This document shows positions 32,527 to 45,276 of a DNA stretch of 64,000 nucleotides, piece by piece; positions within the stretch are counted from its first letter, which is position 1; every line of letters begins with the position of its first letter. A program made the translations under genes and the position numbers. A model generated the notes under the pieces. That model was not told the origin of the DNA, searched no databases, and saw nothing but the letters and a program-made list of their open reading frames with translations. The DNA lies in assembly GCF_000264905.1 (NCBI RefSeq), contig NW_006763135.1:909179-973178 (forward strand), written 5' to 3'. Source of the stretch: Stereum hirsutum FP-91666 SS1 (Eukaryota; Basidiomycota; Agaricomycetes; Russulales; Stereaceae).

Positions 32527-34899
32527 TCATGCCGCCACCCCGATCGAGGCCACCCACGGAGCAGCCCGTTCGAGCTTGCGCATGCACTGTCGTAAAGTGG
32601 ATACCATAGACAAAAGACCTCTCGTATGTCTCTCGCATTCACCGACGAGCTGAATCGATGCGCTCTGTAGTCGCTCCTGCTGCAGCAGTACCTCACGAAC
32701 GGTGTTCCAACACATCTACGGATCGAAGAACGTTATCCGAGTTGATCCGAGCGTCAGCTCCCGTACACCGCAGACCGGAGGAAATACGCACATAAAGCGG
32801 TGCCTCCATATAATCGTACTCCTCGTCCGTAAATGACTCTGAAATACTGACAACATGCTCCGCCGTATCGAGCAGTTGGCGCCTCGAGTCTGGGCCCGTG
32901 TGCACTTGAGCAAGGACGGTGTACATGTTCGTAAGTGCGGTGAGACAGACTATGGCGAAGCCTTTGTACGCGAGTGTGCTCAGCCGGTCTTCGAAGATGA
33001 GGGAGGCTCGCATTATCGAGTGTTGAACGTGGACGAGTTGTTGTTCGATGCGGTGGGTCATATTGAGACAGGTTTCGTACCACAATGGAGAGGGATGTGT
33101 GAGGCCTGCGGACCTCAGAGGTATGAGTACGCTTCTCTAAACGCCACAAGGGGTGAAGCACATACCGAGTGCCTCTGGTTGACCCCACTGCTGTATGAAC
33201 GCTCGGGTCTCATATAGGAGCCAAGCACACATTGCACGCGTGACTACGGGATTAGGAAGCTCTGGTGGTGGATCAAGTGACTGCAGCAGTATTGCATCAG
33301 ACTAGCCAGTACTTCGGTGAAAGGAGTCAACTCACTGCCCACGCTTGGAACTCGGCCACTAGGTGAGGTGTCGATCCGAACGGCATACCCAGGACCAGTT
33401 CCGCCTCCCTGTCCCGATACAACACTTGGGCAAGGACAGACCTCTCCTCGTCAGCTCCGTCCACCGCAGCCAGTGGGCCGCCTCTATGACGGACAGAGCA
33501 TGCTTCGGTCAAGCCGTCTGAAGTGGGGATAGTGATGTGCATATCGTGCAAAAGAACGAGATCGACCGCCGCTCGCATGCGATCCCACGCGCTGGAGAGA
33601 TCCCTCTTGTAGTAGTGGTAGTAAGCGAGAAGCGCAAGGGCTTGAATGGACGCAACAGGGGGGAGAGCGTTGGATTGTGATAGGATGGACATGACGACTT
33701 GAAGGTCATTAGCTTCGCTATCCTGCTCGATATTCACCGCTTGATCATGGTAGTAAAAGATGGCGCCTATGAGATGAGCGACGTGTATGAAGACGGGGTG
33801 AACGATAGAGCCAGACATGTCTGCTCGAGCGATAGCATCCAGCTTGTCCTGTGTCATCCGGATGCTAATCTTTACCCCGTGAGCAAAGAATAGAGCGCGT
33901 CTAAAATTACCAGCATTAGCACGACACCAGGAGCTTCAGCGCCATCGACGTACAATTCACTGGCGTAAGGCAAATGTAACAGGGACTTGTTGGAGGGACC
34001 TGGAGGCTGCAAGAAAGAGCCTGGCAACGCATTATTTGTTGGCTGCATCGAAGACGGGATCGAGAACTGTTTGTCGTAGACACGCGCGGAACTGATGGCC
34101 TCCGGAGAGGATGACTGTAGCATGCCATATGCCTTAGGGACTCTATCGTTGGATGGACTATGTTCCGCAGAAGAGGTTGAGGGGTCAGATGGAACCAAAG
34201 ATAATCGAAATAGAGTCCTCACCGAGAAAGATGCCTTGACACAGCATATCCGTCGTCGATCGTGGGCCTCGTTGCCTTTGATGGCGGGTGTGTCGTTCGG
34301 TAGTCAAACTCCTCCTCCAAGGGAGTCTTTAACTGAACAGACGACACGACCGGCGCATTGGAGTTATTTGCTCGATATTTTGCAAGGGAGTGATTGTACT
34401 GCTTAGAGGAATGAGCAGATCCAGGTCTCAAGCGCCTCAAGGGGTCGTATGAGCACTGTTCGACCCTTCCTGCGACGACGCAAGCCTGGCAAGTTGGACG
34501 GTTCCCGGTGCATTTCTGTTGGCTAAGTGAGCAGTCGAGTCTGCAGGTCGTATTAAATTCCGTGGTGCACCTTTTTCTTCCGTCTAAGTATGGGCAGATC
34601 GGTATTAGTCAATGTGGATTCGACATCAGCTTACGAAGAATGACCCACCTGCATGGAAGACATGCGTCTCCTTTCCGCAGAAGATCTCCTTGACTGAGAG
34701 CTTCCGGTGGTGAGTAATCGCAAGCTGGTCCGTTAGGCCATCGCCTCCTTGAGCATTGACCGCATTCGGGAACGTTTCCGTCACAGCGCTAGTAAAGAGA
34801 AAGGAAAGGTCAAATACCAGATGTATTGAAGGTCGAGACGGATATAAACCGTACGATTTTCTTCTTTCTGCAGTTTGAACAAGTCGATCGGTTGGACAT
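32527..34899 (-). CDS. Fungal transcription factor with two tandem Zn2Cys6 clusters
   Basis: Nine exons (34855-34899, 34649-34788, 34571-34583, 34223-34515, 33954-34157, 33336-33900, 33166-33280, 32792-33105, 32527-32715) give 625 residues with consistent phases. Two binuclear zinc clusters lie back to back: Cys7, 10, 17, 24, 27, 38 (CSNCRKKKIRC core) and Cys58, 61, 68, 75, 78, 87 (CLPCRRKKKKC core). Both keep all six cysteines and the basic loop. The remainder resembles the fungal-specific transcription-factor regulatory domain: LFFAHGVKI, HPVFIHVAHLIGA, QALALLAYY and AWDRMRAAVDLVL helices. Nuclear regulator; target genes unknown. It is convergent with ATG22. Confidence 0.88.
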
Positions 34900-36380
34900 G
34901 CCTAGTCTGTGATGATATCGTGAGCGAGCTGGCAGGAGCACGAGTCCAACGAAAAGGATGGTCGTGAAGAAATGACCTTGGAAGACGGTTCGAGTCGAAG
35001 AGCAGCCAAATGACCTACGTGACGTCGGGAGAAGAGCAGAAAGAGGCAGGTGATTACTAGAAACCGTGGTCAAAATGGAGTACACTGAAGGGGATTCAGA
35101 AATATAGGGCAAGCGCAAAACATGTTTGAGGTCGCGTGTAGCGGAGCCAATGAAGAGTAAAGGTCCTATGAATAGAGGATCTGAATAGAGGTCAGAGTCT
35201 GGATCAGACGATAATCGACCAACGTCATATTGCAACTGCGGATCCTCATCACAAGTCGGGGAGAGAAGAAGCCCGGGAACTGAAGATCAAACTTCAAGTT
35301 CGGCCAACTTGGGAAAAAGTAGCATTGGACGTCGCGACGCTCCGCGCAAGCTCAGATCCCACCCTTTCACGGCTTCCCCGTCCCTCACCGTACGACACGG
35401 CGGCGTAAGTGGCTGGCAGATTGGCCGAATTAGAGCAGAATAGTATGGGATCTGAAGATGCTCGAAAATCATGGGAAAGGACCCAGTAGCATTCCTTCAG
35501 TAGCAATTCTGACCTACCACAACAAAAAGCAGGTGTGAGTCGGTTCACCGTTCCTTCCGGATAATGACAAATGAACGCTGCATAATAAGCAAGAAGCTTT
35601 GCCCCTGGCCGTATCCAAAAGCAATTCCACCACGGTCCTGATATCGCATATCGGAAGGGTTGTGGGTCCGACGATATTCGTAACGCCTCTGGTGCTGCAA
35701 ATACGTCCTACCACGATGCCCGAGTTCCTAATATCGACGACTGTCCACACGTAGAGACAACGCTTACTTTGGCATAGGACGAACTGTCGAGCCTTTGGTC
35801 CAAAGTATGCACCTTTGTGGTGCATGATTGGACAACACATGGACCGAAACGCCCACCACAAGGCCCTGACACCCGAGCACTCCTCCCGGAAAAGTAGTAC
35901 CGATCTTCAAGCATTAGGTGCCGCGTCAGTCCGGCTGATTTCTTCGATTCAGGAAAGACAACTCACTATGGACGTTTTGGGTCATTGGCATGGTCACATA
36001 TGCGAGAATCCACCAGCTTATGCTTAGGGTGCATGAATAACGGCTTGTTGATTATGCCCTTTGAATGGAGATGACTTAAGTCGGGAGTGATACTCTGCAG
36101 ACGGCGCTGAGCCGAGACACATAGTGTTTGCAACCTCAATAGCCGACCGATCTGGCCAAACGTCAACAGCCAAGGCGTTTTATAAAATGGAGGCGACTGT
36201 GAAGAACTACCACAACAGCCACTATAGCACCATCAGTGTCTGTCAATATGGTATTGTGCAACGTTGCCACCAAAATCTAATACAGACAAACTCGGAGTCA
36301 GTGAAATAAGATGACCCCGGAAAGGGCGAACTTACCCTGCAACCTCCGGTGACGATAAATGTGGGCGATTTCCCCGATTT
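34900..36380. other. Intergenic, 1.5 kb, longest gene-free stretch
   Basis: Holds the promoter of the zinc-cluster gene and the 3' flank of the next F-box gene. Minus-strand ORFs of 60-140 codons occur (for example upstream of 34899 and at 35514-35861), but none has family motifs or splices. No repeats or transposon ends recognised. Confidence 0.35.
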
Positions 36381-37821
36381 CTATCCTAGCAGCCAATACG
36401 GGACCCGACCAAGACTCCATGAGTAGTAGTAGTAGTCGTCTTCGTCGTCTTCGTCTTCTTCGCTGTCTTCGACTCTGTGAAATCTTTCCTCCGGGCTGAC
36501 GTGGATTTTCCCTCCATCGAGAGCTGTATATAAGAATTCGAACTCATGCTCCCGGTATATCACCGTGCGCAAGGAGCGAATAATAGAGAACAGTTCCTTG
36601 GCATTCGAAGACCCTTGTCTCGTTATGAACGGTGGACCAAGAACGGGAGGAGGAGAAAAATCGGTAGTGCAGATGGTCCACTCGATGGTTTCCAAATGAG
36701 GAGGAAACGATATATCAAGCAGTGGACGTGAATCTATGGTGCTTGGTACGACGGGAGTATAGCGCCGATTGTCTTCGGGAAACAGGTCGGTAATGAAATT
36801 GAAACGACGGAGGGCAGGGAGTGATGGGACGACCTGGCGCAGTAGGCATTCGAATGTCTCGAAGGTTTCGCTAAGCTCGGAGCACATGGATAATTCGACA
36901 ATGCCTGCTCCGAAATTGGCGAAGTAATTCAACAGCGCTTCGAGATGTTCAGGTACTTCGTTATCAAAGCACCCAGGGATGGAAAGGTGAGTAAGATTGG
37001 GCATCGTGCGCAGGAGCTGCATGAGCGTATGCATGTCTGGGAGCTTTGCGGAGGAGAAGTGTCGAATGCGAGCGAGCCCTGGAGTCGTAAGGATGGGGAA
37101 ACTCGTCCAACCGTCAAAGTGCCACCGAATGAGCTCGAGATGCGAATCTAAAAAATCCTGATACCCAGGATTCTCAAACGGGCTGGTCGAGGTATGAAAT
37201 TCGCGCAATCTAGGAAACACGTCCGCGTGGAGATCATGAAATATGAGAAAGCCCCCTTCCTCATTATCCTTCTCTTCACTGTCTACTTCAAGAGTGATGA
37301 CGTTGCATAGAGCTCGGAAGAGGGTTATTGTCGACTCCTTGTCGAAGCGAATGTCGTAGTAGTAACCGGTGAGGTGGAGAGATTTGACGAGGGGTCCGAA
37401 ATGATCCGGACGAGCCATAACTGTATCGCGAAAAAGTTGGAACGTCGTCTTCTTGTTCATCTCTGGGTGTTCCGATGCGAGTGCCAGGAATTTTTCGTCG
37501 TCCTCGGACTCGTAGCCGTCTCCGAATTCATATCTTGCTTTAGCGGCTTTGTCAGAGAGGTGAACGTCCCGATACAAGAAGGGCTTGCAGATAGAGAGAT
37601 AGTATGAAGAGACACGGCTCAGAGCTGCCATGTCCTCTGGCGAAAGATAGTGGCATATCTGACCGTGTAACTCAACGGGTAAACGTTGGATGTCGGCGAC
37701 GTTCGGTGTACCAGGGTCAACGCCTATAATTTAAAAAGGCCTTATAACAGAACTATGAATATTGCGTTCTCATACAGGGTTACTCACCTCGAGTTCGTCC
37801 TGGAGCAGTCAATTTAGCCAT
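36381..37821 (-). CDS. F-box / LRR-like protein with acidic-tyrosine tail
   Basis: Two exons (37788-37821 and 36381-37723, 64-base intron) give 458 residues. The F-box is at residues about 24-65 (LPVELHGQICHYLSPEDMAAL, then SRVSSYY and FLYRDV). The body has Leu-rich repeats of the kind used by SCF substrate adaptors (for instance LVKSLHL, LIRWHF, LTHLSIPGC). The C-terminus is an acidic run followed by four tyrosines, coded by a GTC/GTA trinucleotide tract at 36420-36475. The substrate is unknown. It is not a close copy of the pair at 6.4-10.2 kb. Confidence 0.85.
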
Positions 37822-38352
37822 TGGTTGGATGCGTTAGTGGATGAAACTCGATGCCCTTTGGGAGATTGTTATATGTATATATCGTCGAGAAATATTCCAG
37901 CAGTACCTTGTTTTTTTGCTGGCAGCTACCCGAAATATTGACCACAACAAAAGACGAGCCCCTGTACAATTTGTCGTTTTATAAGAGCAGAGAAAGAACC
38001 AGGACTTCGCCAACAGGGGCGACCTTACACGTCGACCCTAACCCTAGAATCATTCTACATAAATACCGCGTGAAATAGTGCCTTTCTAGTTTCTACCGTC
38101 GCCATGGTCAGCGCCGCGCTTGAGCTCGTCGACACCGTCTCATAACTCTCACAGATTTGGAACAATTTGCACGGAAACTTCTTCCCAAAGCGCAAACATT
38201 GTGCTTGAAGGTTTGCCGCGATTGATAGGGTTGAATATCTTATCGTCACCGTGACCCTACACGAGGAGAACGCGCTTCTTGCGGCCTACTTACACCCTTT
38301 TCTCACTCGCTGACCTCCACATCATCCTAGTTTTTCCCTCTGACACTCTATC
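37822..38352. promoter_or_regulatory. Divergent promoter region with telo-box
   Basis: Between the F-box gene (-) and the AT-hook gene (+). A CCCTAACCCTAG string (38036-38047) is two telomere-like units and matches the telo-box seen in some fungal and plant promoters. It is too short to be a telomeric remnant with confidence. Confidence 0.4.
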
Positions 38353-40118
38353 ATGTTCTCTGGTCTGCTCTGGAGAAAGACACAGACATCGCCGAGCATA
38401 TCTCAGGAAGGGCCTTCCACCGCAGACGGCGCAAGTCCAAGTCCTATACCACAGCAGCTCCGCACACCATCTCCTTCGGAACTCGCTCTTGATCCTACCA
38501 ATGCACCAGCGACGAAAAACTCACCGTCTCGCTCTCTCGCGCACGAGAATGTCGGTTCGAATGAGCCTGTCGAGGTCAACTCCGCTCTCGCCTCAATAAA
38601 TCCTGAGACAGATCCTGAAGGCGCGGTGAAAGCACTGCTGGAGCTACTGCCCTCCATTCCTGCGAAAACTCTTCACTCGTACACCACGACCCATCTCAAC
38701 CACATCTCTACGGCTCTGTCTAATCCACCTGACGACTCTCCTATACCCGCATCACAAGTGCCAAGCAACCAGATACCCGCTCTTCTCGCGTTCTTCGCTA
38801 CCCTTACGCCTCCCCCGCAACTGCATTGCGTGAGATGCCACAAAGAATATACCGAGGTTGAAAATAATGATAGGAGCTGCTTGGTGGCGCACGATGATGA
38901 GAGTGCCGAAGTAGAGAGGGTAGGGAGGAGTAGAGTTGTTGGAGAAATCGGAACCGAGTATGAGACGATCTGGAATTGTTGCGGGAAGACGGTGCGTCAT
39001 CTTCTGCGAAGCAGACCATTCATTTACTCACGCAAATGAACTGATCTCGTTGCGTTTGTAAATAGGTTGAAGGTGATGGTGACCAGGGTCCTCCGGACGG
39101 CTGGTGCTACGAAGGCAAACACACTGTACGTTCATCTATAGTCTTTCACCTATGGTTTTTGCCTTGATGCCTTCGTGTAACTAACTCATGATGATATTTA
39201 TTCCAACAGACCGACATCAAACGCGCTCGCTTCCGAGCTGACTCCACACCCCTCAATGACAAGCTTGTCTCCTGCCTCAGGCGCAACTGCCACAATGTTC
39301 GCTCACAACTTCCTCGCTCGCGCTCCTCTCGCGCTGCCGCCGTGAACAATAAAAAACGCCCTCGTTATGCCGAAGAAGACGATGAGTCCGAAGAAGACGA
39401 CGACGAAGGGGACGAAGATAGCGGCGTGGACGAAATCGTGGGTGGCGTGAAGAGTTTAGCCGCTGCAGCCAAGGGGTCTACCCTCGGCATGGGTGCAAAG
39501 GGCAAGGGTAAAGGGCCCGCCAAGAAGAAAGGAGGAGAGAACTCGGTGGAAGGGTCGGTGAAGAAGAGGGCTAAGATCACGAAGGATGCCAATAAGCCTC
39601 TTAGCACGTCGACGACGAAAGCCAAGGCGGATGAGGACGCTGAGATGGGCGGAGTCGATGATCAACCTTCGACGGCGCCACAGACTCCACCGAAACCCCC
39701 TCCCAAACCACGCGGTCGTCCGAAGAAGAAGCCTGCTGTTGAGACAGCACAGACAGACGTGGACGAACCTGTTCCACCGACAGACGCGGACACACCCCAA
39801 GCGAAGCCTAAGAAACCCAGAGCGAAACCGGGGCCGAAACCAAAGTCGAAGGCTGCCGCTAATGACGGTACCGACACTCCTGGAACCTCGACACCTAAGA
39901 CGACGCCAAAGACCGCGAAACCGAGGTCAAAGAAGGCTGTGAAGCAAGCGGAGAACGAGGACGACGGAAATGTGGCGGATGAGAGTATGATGGTTGATGG
40001 TGAAGATGGGCCGGATAGTGCAGCTGGGCCGGCGAAGAAAAACAAGGAAGACCCAAAGATTGTGGTCCAGATGAGGGCAAAGGCGAAGGTGAAGAAGGCT
40101 CAGAGCGGTGGAGCTTGA
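38353..40118 (+). CDS. AT-hook protein with N-terminal Cys/His module
   Basis: Three exons (38353-38991, 39066-39125, 39210-40118) give 535 residues. Residues about 150-290 hold a Cys/His module split over all three exons: LHCVRCHKEY, DRSCLVAHDDES, WNCCGKT, GPPDGWCYEGKHT and SCLRRNCHNVR. The ligand spacing suggests a structured zinc-binding domain found in other fungal proteins of unknown role. The rest is acidic (EEDDESEEDDDEGDED) then rich in Lys/Pro/Ala with AT-hook-like PRGRPKKKP and PRAKPGPKPK motifs, typical of chromatin-associated proteins. Nuclear localisation and DNA minor-groove binding are inferred from those motifs. Confidence 0.82.
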
Positions 40119-40713
40119 ATTGTACGCCGTTGCTCGTTCGGTGGATCGTTGAGGTTGTTCGTGCCTTGCAGCGCGAGAGTTTGGTTATTTTCTCCTATTT
40201 TCTAAATATATCCTCCTTGTATCAGGTTCTTGGGCGAACGATACCGGTACGCTCTTGTCAATTTTCACCCTTCATGCTCGGAGTCTGTCTGTCATTATGA
40301 ACCCTTACATACCGTTTCCTTTGGTTCGTTACGATATGTCCTACACAAAGTGTTTCTCTCCTCCGATTTATTCTCGCTCGCGTCTATATAACTTATATTT
40401 ACTGCCGTCCCTTTACTTCTCTCACTTCCACTCCGACCCTCTGGGTTTTCTCTTCGTCTTTATCCAGCCACGTTGATCGCGCTCACTAGATGGTCCTCAC
40501 CTGTTCAAGGACATACAGTGGCACCACACTCGGAGGTTTTCGGAACCACTGATTCGCCGCTTCGACGAACGTAAGCGGTTCTTCGCATCCCTCAAGCATC
40601 CCTCCTCCATCGCCTACCCGTCTTTTCCTACCACAATCCATTTCGTCTCCGTGTCTCATGTAATATTGAACCAGTACGTACATCTCCTTTTCTGAATACC
40701 AGAAGGTGTCCGT
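40119..40713. other. Convergent intergenic region
   Basis: 3' flanks of the AT-hook and TPR-CHAT genes. AT-rich with TATA-like strings (CGTCTATATAAC at 40381) but no gene beside them. Confidence 0.35.
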
Positions 40714-43700
40714 TCATTGTCCTACATGAATGAATGGCACCCATCGGGCGAACGCGTCTTCACCGACTCTTTCCCTAAGCTTCGCAACCGCGTCATGTAG
40801 CGCGTACGCCGCTCTCCCACTATCTGGTTCCCCGTCGCCTTTCAATAGAGTAGCATATATCTCGTCCGCAATCAGTGGTGCATCAACATCCGCAATGGAC
40901 CACATCGTAGCGAGAACGCTACGATATCCAGCCATCAACATCCCTGCGGCGAGATGTACGGCCTCCTCTGGCAACTTTTCGTCTCCTGATGCGGTTTGAC
41001 ATGCAGACAAGAAGGCGAAGTCAGCGTGTACGAGTGACTTCTGCATGATGGTGGCGAGGTCCAGCATTCCATCCTGGAATGCGAATGCGCTTTTTAGAGG
41101 ATCGGTGGCGTCTTGGATGGCGTGGCAAGCGAGATGTATCCAGCTGTGTTTGGCCATACCGTCCAGGACAGCGTCGACGGTAGCTGAGGCTCCTTTCAAT
41201 TCGGTCAAGCTCTGGTTATGTGCATGGAGCGCGACCTGTTCAACTTCAGTGTCGGTCTTCGGAAGTGCATTGTGGCCCGGAGTCGCTGGCTGGCTGACAG
41301 CAAGGATACCTCGAAACTTGACTGCGGGACGAGGCAGGAGAATTGTAACAGTGGGTGTATAGGAGGATATGATGTGGTTGAAGATCTTTTTTCCTGGTCT
41401 TCCGTAGATTCCAGCTGCGTGCAGGGGGAGGAAAGCGAGAGGACCTGTAGCACACCAAGTAACATGAGGGAGTTCTCCGCCATCATCGTGCTGCTAAGTT
41501 GTTAGATTTGGAGATAACGGAATTCATAGAAGAACCCTCACCAAATATGATAGTCTGTCTAAAACAGGCTGCACAACGTCATTCCAGAGTATGGCCAACA
41601 CACGCCGAAGCCCATCTTTGAGTCTGACGGGGTCGACCCTAGATCCCCGGGAACGTACACCAGCATTTTTCAAGGACTGCATTAGATGTTTGCGTAGGTC
41701 CTCTGTTCTTGCGTACGAAAGACGGGGGAGATGGACGTGAATGACTTCGTCGCAGTTTGGCCGCAGGATGAGGGCGTCGCATCGGTATCTGTGGACATTG
41801 ATTGCGACCACAGTGCATGTGTGAGTAGCACGGGACAGATGCACGATCTTCTTTGGTTGAAGAAAGTCTTCGAAGCCGGGTATACGTCGAGCTTCGTCGA
41901 TTAGACGTTGCCACTCTTCTGCAAGACGGTGGCGTTTCTGGACTTCATCCTCCGAACTGACCGATGTCGTCATAATGTGACTCGCTGCACCAGCACGGTC
42001 AAGGCTTCGTCCTACTTCTTCCAACTTGTCTGCGAGCGTTGGGTCGAACGTACGGAGGTCTTCGACAGGTGTGCGTAGACGAAGTAGCTGGCCCCATACG
42101 ATAGATCGGCCTTCTTCCAACCATTCCAATGCCAGGCTGTATTCCCCGGCAGCGATGGCCACTGCAGCTGCCTCATTCGCCGCATCCCCGATAACGCTAA
42201 TGTCTTGGTACCGATTCTCTACATTTGTTCCTAACCAGACGATGCGTGGAATGAGGTCCAGGGCCAGCCTATGCGCCTCCATAGAGGACGATATATCTCT
42301 GTTTTCGAGAGCCAGCCTTGCCCATTTCCCAGCTGCATGTAGACGGGGAGACAGTGAACCAGTCTGTGCCAACGCCGCATCCTTGTATAAGGAACATGCT
42401 CGAACGGTATCATCAGCCTTCTTGTCCAACCGCTCTGCCCGTACCAAGAAGCACATTGCCAGATTACAGAGGTACAGTGACATGTCCGGGTGGCCCTCCG
42501 GAGTAATATTGATGGCGTGGCTGTGATGAGACATCGCTGACTCGATGTCTCGTGGTTCAACCACTCCTTGACGCGAGAACCGATCGCGTAAAGACACACC
42601 CAGACTATTGAGCGCTGCGGGCTTCTGAGGATGGTCATCAGAGAATTGGGCGATGGCTGCCTCCATCGTAGCGATTCCGTTATCAAGGTCGCCTAACTCT
42701 CGATATCTTTCGAAACGTCCTCGTCGAGCGAGTCCCAGATTGGCCAGGATCGTTTGTCTGAAAGGACTGTTTTCAGATATAAGAGTCGCTGCTTGTTCCT
42801 GCGATGAGATCGCCTTTTCAAGGTCCACCAATTGTCCTGACTTGTCATATCGGACTTGCAGGGCCGTTCCGAGATTGGATAACCAAAGTGGTTGGTTGGG
42901 ATGATCGTTAGAGATTAATTTTAGGGCTTGCTCCTGAGATGAGATCGCCTTGTCTATGTCGGGAAGCTCCCCGAGACGTTCATATCGCACCTGAAGGGCG
43001 ATTCCCAGGTTGTTCAGAGAGATATGCTTGTTTGGATCTCCAATGTACGCCAGAGCGATAGCGTGCTCCTGTGATGAGATGGCTTCGTCAAGATCAAGGA
43101 GGTCGCCAGATTGCTCGAATCGAACCCTATAAGCGTCCGCTACATTGCTGAGCGGATGAGACCTGGTCGAGTGTCCAGTAGGCGTACGCGCGATAGCCGC
43201 CTCCATCGAGGTAATGGCCGCGTCAAGGTCCGTTCTGTTGCCCAACTGACTGAATCGATTCATCAGCAAGACTCCCAGACCATTGAGAGCCTTCGGTTTA
43301 ACAGGGTCGCCGTCTGGAAATAAAGAGACTGCCTCTGTCTCGAGTAAGATTGCCTCTTCGAGGTCATGCACCGACCCCAAGTGACGGAAACGGCTCCGTA
43401 AGGACATGGCCAGGTTATGTAGTCGCTGGGGAGGTCTGCTTGTCCCACTCGGTGTGAGGCCTACTGCCTCGCTCATCAAAGCTATTGCCTTGTCGAGAGC
43501 TGTTACGTCTCCCAATCGCGTCCATTGTATTTGATATGTGATACCCAGGTTAGTTAGCCGTGAAGCTCGAAAAGGATCATCCTTTTGCGTCAGGTGGAGT
43601 GCGTTTTCTTGTAACGAAATCGCGTCCTCGAGGTCAGACCGCTCAGCTAGCCGGTTGAAACGGGCCTCGAGTGAATCCGCAAGGCGATTAAGACGGGTCG

Positions 43701-45276
43701 GTTTGTCAATATCACTATTGGTCGTCTGTTCGCTGGCCTGCCGGTATAATGCAATTGCCTCATCTAGGTCAATTACATTCCCAAGTAGCTCGAAGCGGCC
43801 TTTGACAAGGTCACCGAGATTAGTGATATAGAATGGTGCCTCTGTGCTCCCGGATGCTCCAGACGCTGTTGCCACCGCCTGTCTTTCCGTCGAGATGGCT
43901 CTCTCCAAGTCTGAAATCTCCTTGTTATATTCGAAACGCCGATGGTAGGACATGGCTAGATCGTCTAGATACACGGCTTTGTTAGGACCGCCATCGGGTA
44001 TGGCCCGCGCGGCCTGCTCGTACAACGCCACGGAATCGTCAAGATCTGTTAGCTCCCCTAACCGCGTGAAACGGAGGAGACGAGCTGTGACCATGTTTGC
44101 GATGTATGTGGGTTTATCCTGGTCATCGTCAGAGGCTAACTTGACCGCTTGTGCATGATACGAGAGCGCTCGCTCCAGATCTCGAAGATCCTCTATCTGC
44201 TCTGATCGCATGCGTAAACACACAGCCAGGCTATCTATATTCATAGATATTTCAGCGGTACCATCTGCATGGCCAGTGACGGCCATAAGGTCTTTGACCT
44301 GTTCGAACAGTATCACAGCTCTGTCAATGTCAACAAGCGCTGCAGACTTCTCGAATCGTCTGCGATAAGAGTTGGCGGTGCAGCTCAAATAACTGGCCTT
44401 GTCGGCTCGGTCGTCCTCTACGAGGGCTATGGCCTGTTCCATAAACGAAAGCGCCTTGTCGATGTCGGATAAATCGCCGGTGCGGTCGAAGAGTAGATCA
44501 TATATGGCACCGAGGTTATATAGATATAATGCTCTGATCGACTGGTCCTCTGGAGTTAGGGAGACGGCTCGTTGCTTGCAGTATATGGCCTTCTCGAGGT
44601 CATTTATATCCTCCGAACAGCGGTAACGATCCTCAAGCGTGAGACCAAGTTCGGTCAAATACGTGGCCTTTTCGGGATACTGGTCAGGAATGATGTTGAT
44701 TGTAGTCTCCTGGACCATCACCATGATCAAGACATCCTACAGGGATTTTCAAGAAGGGTAAGCGTACCGCAAGTGAAATGGTTCTCGAAGCACTACCACT
44801 CGGGATAGGTTGGCTGTGAAATTAACACTCGCCCCATCAGCGTCAGAGGGGATAGACAATAAAATTGAAAAGATATACCGATCTCCTCGGACTGTAGTAG
44901 CGATATTCGCCGGCGACTTTAATTGACCTTCATATGCAAGTGCATGGTCCACGATGATTCCGGAGAGGATAGCTATCATTTCGGCGGCTTCAGCAAGGCT
45001 AGAAAATTCTCGGTCGTCCAGAAGCTATGCGTAAATTAATGAGTTCGTCTCTTGCTTGTTTTCGCGTTCTCAACATACCTCGACTGTACGGGCCGTGTGG
45101 AATACGCACAATACAGCGACTTTCACTGTGAGCGGCACAGATAGTGTGCAAATAAGATCTTCAGCTCCGTTAATGGCACTCAGATCCTCCAGAACAGATT
45201 TCAAGGGCTGTCCTGAGATGCGTTTTGATATATCTGAGTCCGCCCGTAGTAAGTCTGCGCCATGGCTGGCTGCCAT
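40714..45276 (-). CDS. TPR-CHAT protein, putative caspase-like protease
   Basis: Five exons (45079-45276, 44879-45024, 44768-44813, 41542-44709, 40714-41493) give 1445 residues. After a helical N-terminus of about 130 residues come about sixteen degenerate tetratricopeptide units of 45-50 residues, each carrying a D(L/I)(D/E)xAIxxxExA helix. A linker leads to the C-terminal CHAT domain (residues about 1190-1445): PHVTWCATGPLAFLPLHAAG, the catalytic-His strand WIHLACHA (His1310 by my count) and the catalytic-Cys strand LSACQT (Cys1351). CHAT domains belong to the caspase/separase clan; TPR-CHAT proteins are abundant in mushrooms. It probably senses a ligand through the repeats and cleaves a partner, perhaps in cell death or self-recognition; that part is inference. 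Confidence 0.92.

Noticed and set aside
34810..35235. Upstream extension of the zinc-cluster factor
   Set aside because: In frame but has promoter-like composition, and the zinc cluster normally starts near the N-terminus.
35287..35914. Overlapping minus-strand ORFs in the 1.5-kb gap, possible lost gene
   Set aside because: No motifs, frames overlap, and no consistent introns; they look like chance ORFs.
36420..36475. GTA/GTC trinucleotide run as a microsatellite locus
   Set aside because: It is inside the F-box gene's coding end and short; kept as a note on that gene.
44737..44767. A 31-base intron in the TPR-CHAT gene ending at CTGTAG
   Set aside because: Too short for a fungal intron; an alternative acceptor at 44710 gives a normal 58-base intron in the same frame.
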